Shown in pieces: positions 31,539 to 42,735 of a DNA stretch of 64,000 nucleotides. Position 1 is the stretch's first letter. Every line of letters starts with the position of its first letter. Below the pieces are notes generated by a model. It saw only the letters and a list, made by a program, of their open reading frames with translations. It did no database searches and was not told the DNA's origin. Source of the stretch: Arctopsyche grandis (taxonomy: Eukaryota > Arthropoda > Insecta > Trichoptera > Hydropsychidae); assembly GCF_051622035.1 (NCBI RefSeq), contig NC_135357.1, positions 36,935,691 through 36,999,690 on the forward strand, read 5' to 3'. The translations under genes and the position numbers were made by a program.

Positions 31539-31614
31539 CTGCAACCACACACACACAGTGAAGTTGTAGTAAAACAATAAGAGTAGCAGTGGTGTGTGAG
31601 AATAAGTTTCGTAC
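31539..31614 (-). other. RGK gene intron 1 (76 bp)
   Basis: Donor GTACGA after CCAG and acceptor GTGGTTGCAG. Reading straight through would add a run including LILTHHCYSYCF and then go out of register, so I prefer splicing. Confidence 0.8.
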
Positions 31615-32401
31615 CTGGTAATTCTAGAAAGTTGGAAGTCCTTCTTTGCCTGCCTCGAACCGTGTTTTGGAAGATGAGAGGTCCGATGTCCTCTTTGGAG
31701 CAGTTGGAAGCTGCAGAGTCTCTGGAGCCTCTCCTGCTTGCCAAATATGCCAGACCACCCTTCATGGAGCCTCTTCTCATCGGTGAGCATGGTCTGCTTA
31801 GACTGGTCGATTTGGTTATTGGAGTGTCGTCTGTCTCCTCGGTGAGGTCCGAAGTTGACTTCCTGCACCTTCGGACCGATCTCTCACTGTCCCTGTCACT
31901 TTCGTTCATCAAATTGTTGCTGGACGAGTAGGGACTTTTCTTGTTCAGCGTCGAGTTGGAGTTGCAACGCGAAGAGCAGTTGCTCGGAGATACGTATCCT
32001 GGATTGGTGTGTATGTGAACTGGTGGGGTTCTGACTTTGTGGGTCTTCTTGAAGGATTTGAAGATGGGTGAAGAAGAAACCGTAGTCGAGCTTGGACTTC
32101 TGGGTGGCATTTGAAAAGGGCACTCTAGCACGGGACTACTTTGCTCTGAGCTGCCAAAGTCGAACTGTATCGGACTCTTGGGACTGCGCAGATTGACTAT
32201 CTTCGGAGATTTAGGAGGTTTACAGTACGCATTAGGACTTCTGTCGTAACTACAGCCTGATTGAGGAGTGTAATATCCTGAAGAGCCACTAGACACAACC
32301 GATGGACTCTTCTGGGGGAACACAAAGTGTCTAGGACTCTTAGGAGTGTGCGGTTTCGGCGATATCTGAGAACCGAACGATCCTGGACTGTTTATCGCCA
32401 T
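31615..32401 (-). CDS. RGK-family GTPase, coding exon 1 (N-terminal extension)
   Basis: Exon 1 gives 262 codons and leaves in phase 1. The ATG at 32401 begins MAINSPGSFGSQISPKPHTP. The frame stays open for 5 codons back to the upstream acceptor (CCGCAG at 32421-32416), so a further upstream start is possible. The N-terminus is Ser/Pro-rich with repeated KSP sites (PKSPRH, PQKSP, PPKSPK, SPKSPI), suggesting proline-directed phosphorylation. The last 60 residues (GSMKGGLAYLASRRGSRDS, then RGRQRRTSNFLELP) are basic and look well conserved. The extension is expected to be mostly disordered; insect RGK proteins are known to have long N-terminal extensions. The gene runs on through exons 2-5 to 12098 and off the left edge. 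I do not assign one of the fly Rgk numbers. Confidence 0.88.
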
Positions 32402-32415
32402 TTTGAAGTCAGGGC
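32402..32415 (-). other. 5' untranslated (or coding) part of RGK exon 1
   Basis: Fourteen bases separate the acceptor CCGCAG from the ATG. They are in frame and open, so this may be leader or coding sequence depending on the upstream exon. Confidence 0.6.
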
Positions 32416-32491
32416 CTGCGGAAAAAAAGAAAACAAAATGTGATTAACTTTTATTTAGTAGAAAATACTAAATAGTCACACCAACTATTAA

Positions 32492-33485
<994 letters not shown>

Positions 33486-34008
33486 ACAATATATGTACCG
33501 AATATATTTAGAACACCACTTTTTACGAAAAGTTTTAACGAGGAAAAATAGTAGGGGGACATGCTCTGATCAGCGCACGCCCCCCCCCACTCTATGCCTT
33601 AATAAATTATTCCGCTTTTAAACAAATAAAAAGCTAGTTGAACACTTATTGTTCTTGTTCACTTTTTTTTCCTTTTTCTTTTCGAATTGTACGAACCGAG
33701 TAGATCGATTGCGTTTTGCATATCTGATGAATGAGTACCCATTGTTGGAACACAAAAGAGATGGCAGCACAATAGGCGCGTAAAGGTTATATCCGTTTCC
33801 GGTAGGTGGAAAGTATTTGCCACTTTCCCTTCAAAGTCAAATAACGTCGAAAACGGGTCATTGGAATTTTTTCGGTCTGAGAGCAAATATTCAATATACC
33901 CACACTGTATGTTCTTCCATATGTAAGTGGCACATTGCTAGGGTCAAATATAATTTCCCGGATTTATCGATCAAATGTTGTATCGTAGCCAACAAATTGT
34001 GGTAAGCT
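33486..34008. other. Gene-free stretch
   Basis: No recognised exon or repeat. A C9 run is at 33581-33589. Confidence 0.5.
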
Positions 34009-34566
34009 AGGGTTGTCAGATTTCATGCAAGTCAAACCGGGACATCCCCCCCCCCAAATACCAGATCAAATAATTTTTAATTTATATTAAATAATTTAAT
34101 TATATTAATTACTTAAATAGGAACGAATGTAGTCATAAAAAAATAAATTTAAAAACAATTGACAATATAATATATGTAAACTAACGAATAGGAACAAAAG
34201 TAACCATAAACATCTAAATTAAAATAATACAATTTTTTTAATAATAGGTTATACTTGTCATTAGGTTTAGCCTTTTGCAAGAGTATTTTGTTTGTAATTA
34301 GATACATTTGGCAACAATTTAAATCATAGTTTTCAATGCATTTTAAAATACTTGCAACAGTATCCACAGAAAGTCTATCTATTTCATCTGTCATCGATTT
34401 TTTGTTCATAGTTTATGTTACATATTTTTTAATTCCGAGTTAAAAACTTCTGTAGGAATTTAAAAAGTAGTAAACCGGGACATTTGGGCGTCCCGAGAGG
34501 TTTGTGCGGGACACCGGGACACGAGACATAAAACTGATGACAATCCCGATTAATCGGGACACCGTA
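34009..34566. mobile_element. hAT-like element copy with transposase remnant
   Basis: The left end AGGGTTGTCAGATTTCATGC and subterminal GTCAAACCGGGACATCCC match the copy at 5880. The right part carries GGACATTTGGGCGTCCC and ATCCCGATTAATCGGGAC but lacks the terminal CTGACAACCCT. Confidence 0.6.
34165..34409 (-). pseudogene. Fragment of a hAT-like transposase C-terminus
   Basis: The minus-strand peptide includes RLSVDTVASILKCIENYD and LLQKAKPNDKYN-like sequence (read as ILLQKAKPNDKYN), resembling the C-terminal tail of hAT transposases where a conserved RLS...N...C precedes a Lys-rich LLxKxxxxxKY. It is far too short to work alone. The match is from memory of the family pattern. Confidence 0.4.
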
Positions 34567-35195
34567 ACGAGAGATAAATTGTCCAACTTTTTTGGGCCAC
34601 TTCTTTCAGACCAAAAATTTTATCCAACAAATAATCTCAACGTCATTATATACATGCATACATATTTAAGAACAAAATAAACATAATTTTAAGCTGTTTT
34701 AACAAAGTTAAAACCATTGAAACCCTCAACGTGAAATAATCTCTAGGCGAAAATGTCCATCAAAATTATTCAATATTGAAAATAGCCAGACTGCAGTAAA
34801 TAAAATACTTAACAACTGTCAACAACATTTGTTTGCAAAACTTGGTCGTAATAAAGTTGGAATAAATTTTTTAATAACTACATATGTAATTTGCAATTTC
34901 TCGAGACTCGTTTTCTCAACTTTTCGTCTGTTTGAACGGGAGTTTGTTTATTGTGTACAAAAATGTTTTTTGTATACATATATGTACATATGTAATATCA
35001 TAGATATTTAATCTATTAACACTAATTTTAAATATTTAAAAACGATTAAAAATCAATTCTTACTATGTTTTTACTTTATCTGTATGTACGTAGTAATAAT
35101 ATGTATGTATGTAGATTAAGCTTTGTGATTGTGCATATGTTTAATGGTTATGATGTCAACCGAAGTATTAATATTTTTACAAGCCTTTTCAAAGC
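34567..35195. other. Gene-free stretch
   Basis: AT-rich with no recognised feature apart from scattered TACATATGTA motifs. Confidence 0.5.
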
Positions 35196-35711
35196 TTGTC
35201 TTCGCTCGTTCTTCTGACAGCATTTGTCTTCTGACATCTTTATCTATATGTATATATGTACATAATAACAATAGATGAAGTTTTGTGATCATGCGAAAGT
35301 TCGAACTCGAGATTTTGACTGATTCGAACTCAGAATCGATCACTGATCACGTTTTCATGATCTAGAAAAACTGTGTGTGTATGTGTGTTTGTGTATTTTC
35401 GGGATTTTTTGAACACCGTTAGTTCTATCGAACTGAAACTCGGCATCGATTACTGAAATACATATGCTATGTACTTATCGATACGACGTAAAATTTTGGT
35501 AAATTTTAAAATTGTACCTACTCTTATACATAGGTGTCCTCTGTTTTAAGTTTTTGGATTAAATTATCTCCCAAACCACTCAATGCATTTGATAAACTTT
35601 TTTAAATGTAAAAAAAAATATAAATTTTATACACTTATATTTTTTAAATATTTTTACCTCAACCGGAAGTAGTACTTTTACTCTAGAGAATTGAGGTATT
35701 TTATGTTTTTA
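35175..35711. repeat. Repeat family R1, adjoining a Helitron
   Basis: Characteristic sequences are TCGCTCGTTCTTCTGACAGC, GATGAAGTTTTGTGATCATG, CTGATCACGTTTTCATGATC and AACCGGAAGTAGTACTTTTA. A second copy is at 49815-50284, with related starts at about 46605 and 59998. Both long copies are followed at once by minus-strand Helitron sequence. Confidence 0.6.
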
Positions 35712-36148
35712 CTAGCTGAACCCAGTATGCGTTGCAATGCCACAATAACGCATGCAATTCCCGTTCCCGTTTTTCGTTGTGTTTCAGTTTCAAATTAAAA
35801 TAATCTTAATAATCTTAATAATCAAATTAAATTACAGTAATGATAATTTGTTTGAAAAATGCAGGCGGCGAATAGCAATGTCATCAGGCGGCAAAAGATT
35901 TGTCGTCATAAACCAACTGGTAACGTGGTTACCAACGAACACATTTCCTTCACTACACAATGGCGCTTCAAACTTTCGCGTCGGTAAAATCGTAATTGCA
36001 AATATTATTAAGAGGTTTTTTTTTCACAGTAAGCTTACCGGACATGCATACAACAAATCCTGAAAGTTCCATCGTAATCGGTACAGTGGTTTAGAAGCCT
36101 ATACGAGACAGATAGACAAATAGACATTCATTTTTATATATACATAGA
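35712..36148 (-). mobile_element. Non-autonomous Helitron, complete ends
   Basis: On the minus strand it starts TCTATGTATATATAAAAATG (flanked by A at 36149) and ends CAGCTAG with T outside (35711). The 3' hairpin GCATGCGTT/AACGCATAC precedes the terminus. The interior CCGATTACGATGGAAC block matches the copy at 10219. Confidence 0.75.
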
Positions 36149-36158
36149 TTAGAAACCA

Positions 36159-36193
36159 TTTGGTGTATTGAACTGAAATTTCAATACACCAAA
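36159..36193. repeat. Perfect 14-bp palindrome between a Helitron and a LINE fragment
   Basis: TTTGGTGTATTGAA (36159-36172) is the inverse of TTCAATACACCAAA (36180-36193), separated by 7 nt. Confidence 0.8.
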
Positions 36194-36550
36194 GTTCAAG
36201 GGAATTATACCCAAGCATGCTCAAAAGGAAAGGAGTAGGGTAGAGATATGGGTAGTACCCATACTCTTTCTTATATAGAAAAAAAATAAATGCATTTTGC
36301 ACTTTTTCGATCATAAGAGAGTAATTGGCATCATGCCGATTCCACACAATCGCATTATACTCTAGCTTACTTCTAACAAGCGAGTTGAAGACAAGGGGTT
36401 GGAGAATAACCAAACGTATCTCAAGACAAATCCAAGTCAACGAAAGGAAACGTCAGCGACTGTCTTGATGTGGTTGTGAAAGGTGAATTGAGGATCAAAA
36501 GTGATACCCAAGTCGACCATAGATTCCACACGTTTCAACAACACGGATCC
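36194..36550 (-). pseudogene. LINE reverse-transcriptase C-terminal fragment
   Basis: Minus-strand reading gives VDLGITFDPQFTFHNHI, a stop, then FNSLVRSKLEYNAIVW and a LGYNSLE tail. These are the conserved C-terminal motifs of Jockey/CR1-type LINE polymerases (LGVxxDxxLxFxxHI, LVRSxLEYxxxVW). It is 5'-truncated and interrupted by a stop. Confidence 0.7.
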
Positions 36551-37879
36551 AATGGAATATCATATATCAAATATGTGTGCTCTTCACGAGAAATTTCAAG
36601 TATAGTCCTTGTATTAATGTGACAAATATAAATTTTATAAACAGCAATTGGGATTTTTTAAAATTTTTTATTATTTTTAAACAATTTTCTTCCAATATAT
36701 TATGTATATGTTTGTATGTATTATACATAAGTGAGTGTGTTAGGCATGTTCCATTAGTTGGAGCACAATGGAAGACTGCATGCTGAGATGGAACAATGGA
36801 GACGATTTAACCGACCAGACTCGGGGTTTTCATAGAAAATCGCAGCGGGCAGTAAATCGGTTTTCCGGTTGCAAATAGGCCACAAAGCCCGCCATTGACA
36901 GCTCAACTTTAATTGCGATTCCGCTTTAGGTGTAAGTACTCGTAGATGAGAATTTTCCAGAACACTAAATATGTAGAATCGGTCTTACCCCGCGCCACCC
37001 CAAGAGTTTTGAATTGTGAACTTTTAAGACAAGAGTACAAAAGGATGTGACGTCATGTAATGAAACATTCGTGTTTGCCGCCCGTCGGTTGCTTTCCACG
37101 CCTTACCTTTGACACATTTTTCGATAAAATTGCACTGTGATTGCACTGAGATAGGCGCGAAAATACGCTGACCTTGTTAACCTTTTTTTTATTCTCTAGA
37201 GACCAAAAAAAAGGTGAACGATAGAAATTAACAAAAGAAACCCATATATTTCGAGCTGGCGCATTCTACCTCCGCTCACTGGTGATTACTATAGGGCGGT
37301 TAGGAAACGTGCTTTTTCCAGGAATCAGGGCATTTTGGGTCTATTTACAAAGCAAGAGTGCAAAAAAAAGGTTCTTCATAAAATTGAACAAAGCACACCA
37401 ACGTTTAACAACGAACGGCACGCTTCCGGTCCGACCTCTAGTAATTACCTTTCGTTACCACTTTCGTAACGGTATAGCACCATGTGTTGCATTTGATTGT
37501 AATATATGAACAAATTTTAATGATAATTGTATGTATGTATGTACATATATTTGTTACAGAGAAAGTATATTTCAAGTGAAAATGTATGAAACAATGAATT
37601 TACAACGTTTAACTCTATAAATTTAGCCCTAACAACCCAAACTTAAATGAATAGGGCCAACCCTTACTTCACCTAGCCTATCCTAACCCGTAAATAATAC
37701 CAACCCTAACAATCTAATCTTAACCGCGTCTTCACCATAAGCGCACCGGTGCACGCTCTTTCGTATTTAAGGCTATTAATCGAAATTAATTTTGGTTTCT
37801 TCACAGTGACATCTAAAAATATTATATATATACGAACATACATTTTATTTTATTTCACAGAACATGAACACTCGCGTAA
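36551..37879. other. Gene-free stretch
   Basis: No exon recognised. 37030-37170 is less AT-rich, without a distinct feature. Confidence 0.5.
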
Positions 37880-38237
37880 ACAGATCGCTCCAAAGGGATG
37901 AGTGCACTTATACAGATACAATATAATCAATATATGTACATAATTATTTTATACGATGCGAATTCATACAATCATCCACAGTGACATATATGGAGAAATT
38001 TTTGCAACATTTTATAATAAAATTGGCGAACCTTAATACGCTGTAGAACTTGAGATTGGCAAGAGAGATAGGAAAGGAGATGTCAATTTTACAAGAACCG
38101 TTTCAATGAAAATCAGAAAAAATGGCAAACTCGGATAAGAAACGATCGACCTGGAGTCACAAACCAAGGTCTGGCCCACAGCGGGACTCTAGTGGGACTA
38201 GAACCTGTGACCACTCTGGTCGAAAGCATAATATACT
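37880..38237 (-). mobile_element. SINE, family S2, minus strand, interrupted by an S1 copy
   Basis: The tail AGATCGCTCCAAAGGGATGA is at the low end. The sequence stops at GCATAATATACTAG; the missing tRNA-like head (ACTAACCACTAGTCCACGCC) is found beyond the S1 insertion at 38683-38708. Confidence 0.75.
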
Positions 38238-38682
38238 AGCCAGCAGTTTGGCTCAATGGTAGCGTGTATGTTTAGCACCAAGAGATCAGTGGGTTCGATC
38301 CGCTATACTGCTGGTTAGATTTGGGCGTATTTGTGACTCCAAATCGATCGTTTCGTATCAGAGTTTCCCAATTTTATCTGATCATTGTTGAAACGGTTCC
38401 TCAAAATTGAAAAAAAATCATCTTTCCTGTTATCACAAATCTTCTGTATTTATTGTATGTACAATTTGTAAAAATTATGTACACATCTAAATCCATAGAT
38501 ATCTCAATTGATTTATTAATTAATTAATTGTTATTTCGTGTTCTTTAGCTTCTCGAAATACATTGATTTATGTAGTAATAAAATGTTGCATTGTTTGTAA
38601 TTAATTGTTAAGGAAGGTCTTCCTTTCAAGCCTTCCTGGTATATATTGTATGGATCTATGTAAAATAAATAAAATAAATAAT
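38238..38682 (+). mobile_element. S1-type SINE inserted into an S2 SINE
   Basis: The head CCAGCAGTTTGGCTCAATGG and B box GGGTTCGATCCGC are followed by a full body and the tail AGCCTTCCTGGTATATATTG plus AAATAAATAAAATAAAT. A near-repeat ATAATAxxCTA flanks it. Confidence 0.75.
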
Positions 38683-38708
38683 ACTAACCACTAGTCCACG
38701 CCGCTTAG

Positions 38709-39602
38709 TGATATACATATATGTTGGTCGATACATATGTATGTATATAAAGATAAACTCATCACGTTTACATGATTTAATGAATTCGCTATTTTAAAAT
38801 GTACCGCAATTGTCATGTTTTAACAGCGATAAAATGGCGGCTATAATTTGACACGTAACTGACGGACAGTCAGTCGGGTTTAACATTCAATATTCTTGAA
38901 ATAAATAAATAGGCATTAATTAATAGTAAAGTAAAAAAAATCATCTCACATTATATTTTAAATAAAAAGCAGCACTCGGTTCCATTGGCATTTCAAATGC
39001 ATACTAAAATGATTGTAAAATGACATTTGATGGGCTAACCGGAGTACATTAATAAAAAACGGAGACGTTGTGATGGAAAAAAAGAGTTGTTATATATTTT
39101 AGAGTTATTACAGGCGATATTTTAATTGAAACGAAAAAGTCAGTGCCGGAGGGAGCACTTAACCCCTTCCATTTCGCAAATGGAAGTGCTCCATAATTGA
39201 AATGGGACGATAAAATTCCGCGAAAGGACTGTTTTTCGGCGGTTGGATGGAAGCTTTTTCAAATATTTACAGAGCGTGTCAACTTTTGTCGCGATTACGA
39301 TGCGCCGAAGAAGCTGATTGTAATATTGTAATAGCAGGGCTACCACCTTTCTATTATTTATTTAATATTGTAGTGAACGAGAATGAAAATTGTTTGAAAC
39401 CGCAATAATTTGAGATACTATTTCACGGTATGATAAAGAAGGCTACTTACTAAGTCTAATTTACATTCGATAAAAAAAGTTTTATTCAATAATAGATTCC
39501 TAGAAAGTAAGTCAAGAAATTCGTTTGTCGATAAATTGCTCGTAGATTCGTTTGTTACGATAGATTTAGTAGCAAGCAACCTACCATTCGATAAATTGTT
39601 CC
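38709..39602. other. Gene-free stretch
   Basis: AT-rich. An open frame at 39140-39346 (minus) has no recognisable motif. Confidence 0.5.
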
Positions 39603-39840
39603 GTAAGTGGCCTCCTTAAAGGTAACTATGGCTTAACTCTGGTGTTCAAATAATTAATTATGGTGATCAAATGTATAATGCCCTTCCTGAAGGCATTAGA
39701 AGTTCTAATAACATTGATGCTTTCTTGAAGGGTGTTAATGGATACCTTTGTGGAAGATGATTTATAATTTTTTGTTATTATTTTGATATTTTGTTTTATG
39801 TGTATTAGCAGATTGCTATATAAATAAATAAATAAATAAA
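39603..39840 (+). pseudogene. LINE 3' end (C-terminal tail of the polymerase)
   Basis: It encodes YGDQMYNALPEGIRSSNNID followed by AFLKGVNGYLCGR and a stop, the typical ending of LINE polymerases. AAATAAATAAATAAA follows. Confidence 0.55.
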
Positions 39841-39864
39841 ATTTGACATAAATAAATAAAAAGT

Positions 39865-40493
39865 TTGGTCTATTATTTACACTATGCTGCGTTTCTTCAC
39901 AATAGAGAGTTTGGGCGCTATCCCTACTTATTTCCCAGTAAGTTTGTCATGGGCTCCTTGGGCTTTGACTCCTTAGCTTCAAGTAGAAACAATCATCTTG
40001 GTAAGCTTTTTCTAAAAATTCTAAGGGGTGAATGTCTTCTTCCTGATGTTCTGTGTAATCTTAAACTTAGAGTACCTGAGAAACTGAGAGAATCTCGCTC
40101 CAGAACTCTGTTCCTGCCTATTCGGGCCAGAGCTAATGTGCTTGATGACTCACCCCTTTCAAGAGCCATTCGACTATTTAACCTGCTTTCTGGGAGCCTT
40201 GATGTTTTTACTTCATCATACAATTCTGTCAGGCAGCATATTTTAAATGACTTCTAGCTACATACATATTTACACATGTTGTTTTCATTTTGTAATTTTA
40301 TTATTTAGCATAATGTGTATGTATGTTGGTTTTATCTTTATTTATATATGTATGCTATTTTTTATTTTTATATTTATATGAGTAATTTATCTTTATTTAT
40401 GTGTATTTATGTGTTTATGTGTATATGCATGTATAATGTTTGTATGTAATGTATGTGTATGTGTATATGTATATGTATATGTGTATGTATATG

Positions 40494-40576
<83 letters not shown>

Positions 40577-40860
40577 TTGTATAAAAAAATTTGGAAACTC
40601 GTTGTAACAAAATTGGGGTGACACCACTGCCTGCTTTCTATTGGATTTCTAAATAATTCTAATAATAATTAATGTGTAGGTGTGTATGCATGTATATGTA
40701 TATATGTGTATTTTTATATTTATGTATGTATGTATGTGTATTTGTGTATATATGAATGGTGTACATATATGTTTATATAATTGTCTTTGGCCAGGAAGGT
40801 GCATTGGGCTTACCTGTTAGGCTTTCTTGGTGTAAATTAAATAAAAAAATAAAAAATAAA
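39865..40860 (+). pseudogene. Jockey/CR1-type LINE 3' part with 3' UTR
   Basis: The open frame to a stop at 40255-40257 includes YPYLFPSKFVMGSLGFDSL and VPEKLRESRSRTLFLP, then DSPLSRAIRLFNLLS, the conserved end of LINE polymerases. A (TA)n array lies in the 3' UTR at 40497-40573. The 3' terminus, GGCCAGGAAGGTGCATTGGG, then TTACCTGTTAGGC and an AAATAAA tail, is the same as the S1 SINE tail. The element is 5'-truncated. Confidence 0.7.
40497..40573. repeat. (TA)n microsatellite
   Basis: About 38 TA units in the LINE 3' UTR. Confidence 0.95.
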
Positions 40861-41569
40861 AATAAATAAAAATATGCCGCGTCTCTTTCCTCGATATACG
40901 ATTCCAAGGGGAGAGAGACGGAGCATTTTGTTAACAGCGGGTACTTCGTACACATGTACGTGGACAAACATTGACAATTATTATATACGATAGTTTGAAT
41001 CATTCAACAAACCCACTTATAAATAAAAATAATAAAATAAAATAAAATAAAAAAAAGTTACGTATCGTACCACCGTGCGTTGCTACGATACTTTCTTAGA
41101 TGCGAGTTGGTTGAATGGGACGTCGATGCAGTAGAAGTTTATGTTTGTGGCTTCGAATAAAGGGTTGGTCCTTTGACGGTGGGTGGCAGGTGGTGGGTGG
41201 TGGGTGGTGGGCGGGCAACAGGCGAGTATCGATCGGGCCCACCTGTTGCGCAGGCCCGAGGCCCGGGCCCGGCCCCTGGCCACCCCCTACTCTAAATTAT
41301 CTCTAACCCCAACCACCCCACCTCCCACGATTCAAACTTTTGAAATGACGTTCCACCACGTGTTCAAAATTCAACCATTTTTACTTTTGATTGAGGGTGG
41401 CATCGACACCCAGAAGATGAAGAATATACATATCAAAGGACACGAGGAAAGGGACGATTGTGTCATTATAGTTAAGCCATTATTTTATTTTATACATATG
41501 TACGTTTCTATCATGGGTACCATGACAGGTTGCCTAGGTCATTTTTTTTGTACATAAGTGCTTATTATA
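40861..41569. other. Gene-free stretch with a G-rich block
   Basis: 41165-41290 is the most GC-rich non-retroviral segment of the window. It has GGTGGGTGG-type repeats (41178-41216) and then CCCGAGGCCCGGGCCCGGCC. No exon structure is evident; open frames there are composition artefacts. Confidence 0.5.
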
Positions 41570-42248
41570 TTAGGGGGACCGAACAGTAATCAAATTTTTT
41601 CGACGAGCTGTTTCGCAGTCAGTTTGTGTCGAGACACTGTCCAGTAAACAATTAAGTTTTGTTATTGTGTTGAAGTTATTGTTGTAAATTTATCGCTAAG
41701 GATGTCGAGACCAATAATAGAGTAAGGGCACTTGCGTCATTATATGCTGTTTATGTTAGACCAAGTAATGCAGGCAAACGAAATTTATGTTAGACTAAGT
41801 AATGAGTAAAGACCGGCGCAACTCGATGCCGGCTCGAAATAAATGGGTTCCTATAGTAAATTTCTATTGTTAACCTTAATAACAATAGATTTTTTTTAAC
41901 AATAGATATTGACAATAGGAACCCATTTCAGCACGCTCATCCGCCGATCTCTAGTAATGAGCGGTGAAAAAAATCACCGATACTTACGAGATATTCTGAA
42001 ACTAAACAATTGTCATCGGTGGTATAAATAATTTAAAAATGGGAATAGGGACATCAAGGAGATCGCACGAAAAGAAGAGCTCAAAAATTAGATGATGATA
42101 TCCTTACATCCTCGTCAAACCATCGAAGAATTATCGTCGAAGATTGGTTGTCCATGGTCTATAGCTCAAGATCATCTTCGTCGCATAGGAAAATTGCACA
42201 GAGAGGGAATTGGGAAATATTTTTTTGATTAATTTCCGGTCCTCCTAA
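41570..42248 (+). mobile_element. Mariner-derived element, 679 bp, TA target
   Basis: The left end TTAGGGGGACCGAACAGTAA matches the inverse of the right end (TTAGGAGGACCGGAAATTAA). TA lies just outside both (41568-41569 and 42249-42250). A transposase remnant at 41985-42230 reads HPRQTIEELSSKIGCPWSIA then QDHLRRIGKLHREGIGK, the second helix-turn-helix of mariner transposases, with frameshifts before it. The catalytic domain is deleted. Confidence 0.75.
41841..41928. repeat. Nested palindrome inside the mariner-type element
   Basis: AAATGGGTTCCTAT (41841-41854) is the exact inverse of ATAGGAACCCATTT (41915-41928); the loop carries further mirrored CTATTGTTA/TAACAATAG. It may be a small inserted foldback. 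Confidence 0.7.
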
Positions 42249-42335
42249 TAATACAATAGTGTCATCTATGGACACACTGGTTTTTTTTCCTCACACATTT
42301 AGGACGAATGTGCGAGAAAAATATTCTACATTCAA

Positions 42336-42372
42336 TGGCACTTGCAACGTTATGGTTTGGCATCCCTTATAT
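42336..42372. repeat. Lone right terminus of the 24.3 kb TIR family
   Basis: TGGCACTTGCAACGTTATGG followed by TTTGGCATCCCTTATA matches the right end of the element at 24318-25841. Confidence 0.6.
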
Positions 42373-42380
42373 GTAGATAG

Positions 42381-42735
42381 CCAGCAGCGTGGACTAAAGT
42401 TTAGAATATAATGCTTTCGAGCAGAGTGATCACGGTTCGATGATGCTGTCGGCCAGATTTTGGTTTGTGACTCTAGTTCAATCGTTTCCTATCAGAGTTT
42501 GCCAATTTTTCTGATTTTCATTGAAACGGTTCCTGTAAATTGGTATCTCCTTTCCAATCTCTCTTGCAAATCTCAAGCTATTCATCGTCTTGAGGTTCGC
42601 CAATTTCTATAATAGAATTTCTCCATAGATGTCACTGTGAATGATGTTTGTATGAATTCACAATGTATAAAAATGCTCTTATTAATTGTATTATTGTAAT
42701 GTATCTGAATTAGTACACTCAATAAAAAAATAAAG
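42381..42735 (+). mobile_element. SINE, family S2
   Basis: Head CCAGCAGCGTGGACTAAAG; the B box is reduced to GGTTCGATGATGC. The tail TTAGTACACTCAATAAAAAA is truncated relative to other copies. Confidence 0.7.

Noticed and set aside
31596..31931. 111-codon plus-strand frame opposite RGK exon 1
   Set aside because: Antisense shadow of a clearly conserved, spliced exon.
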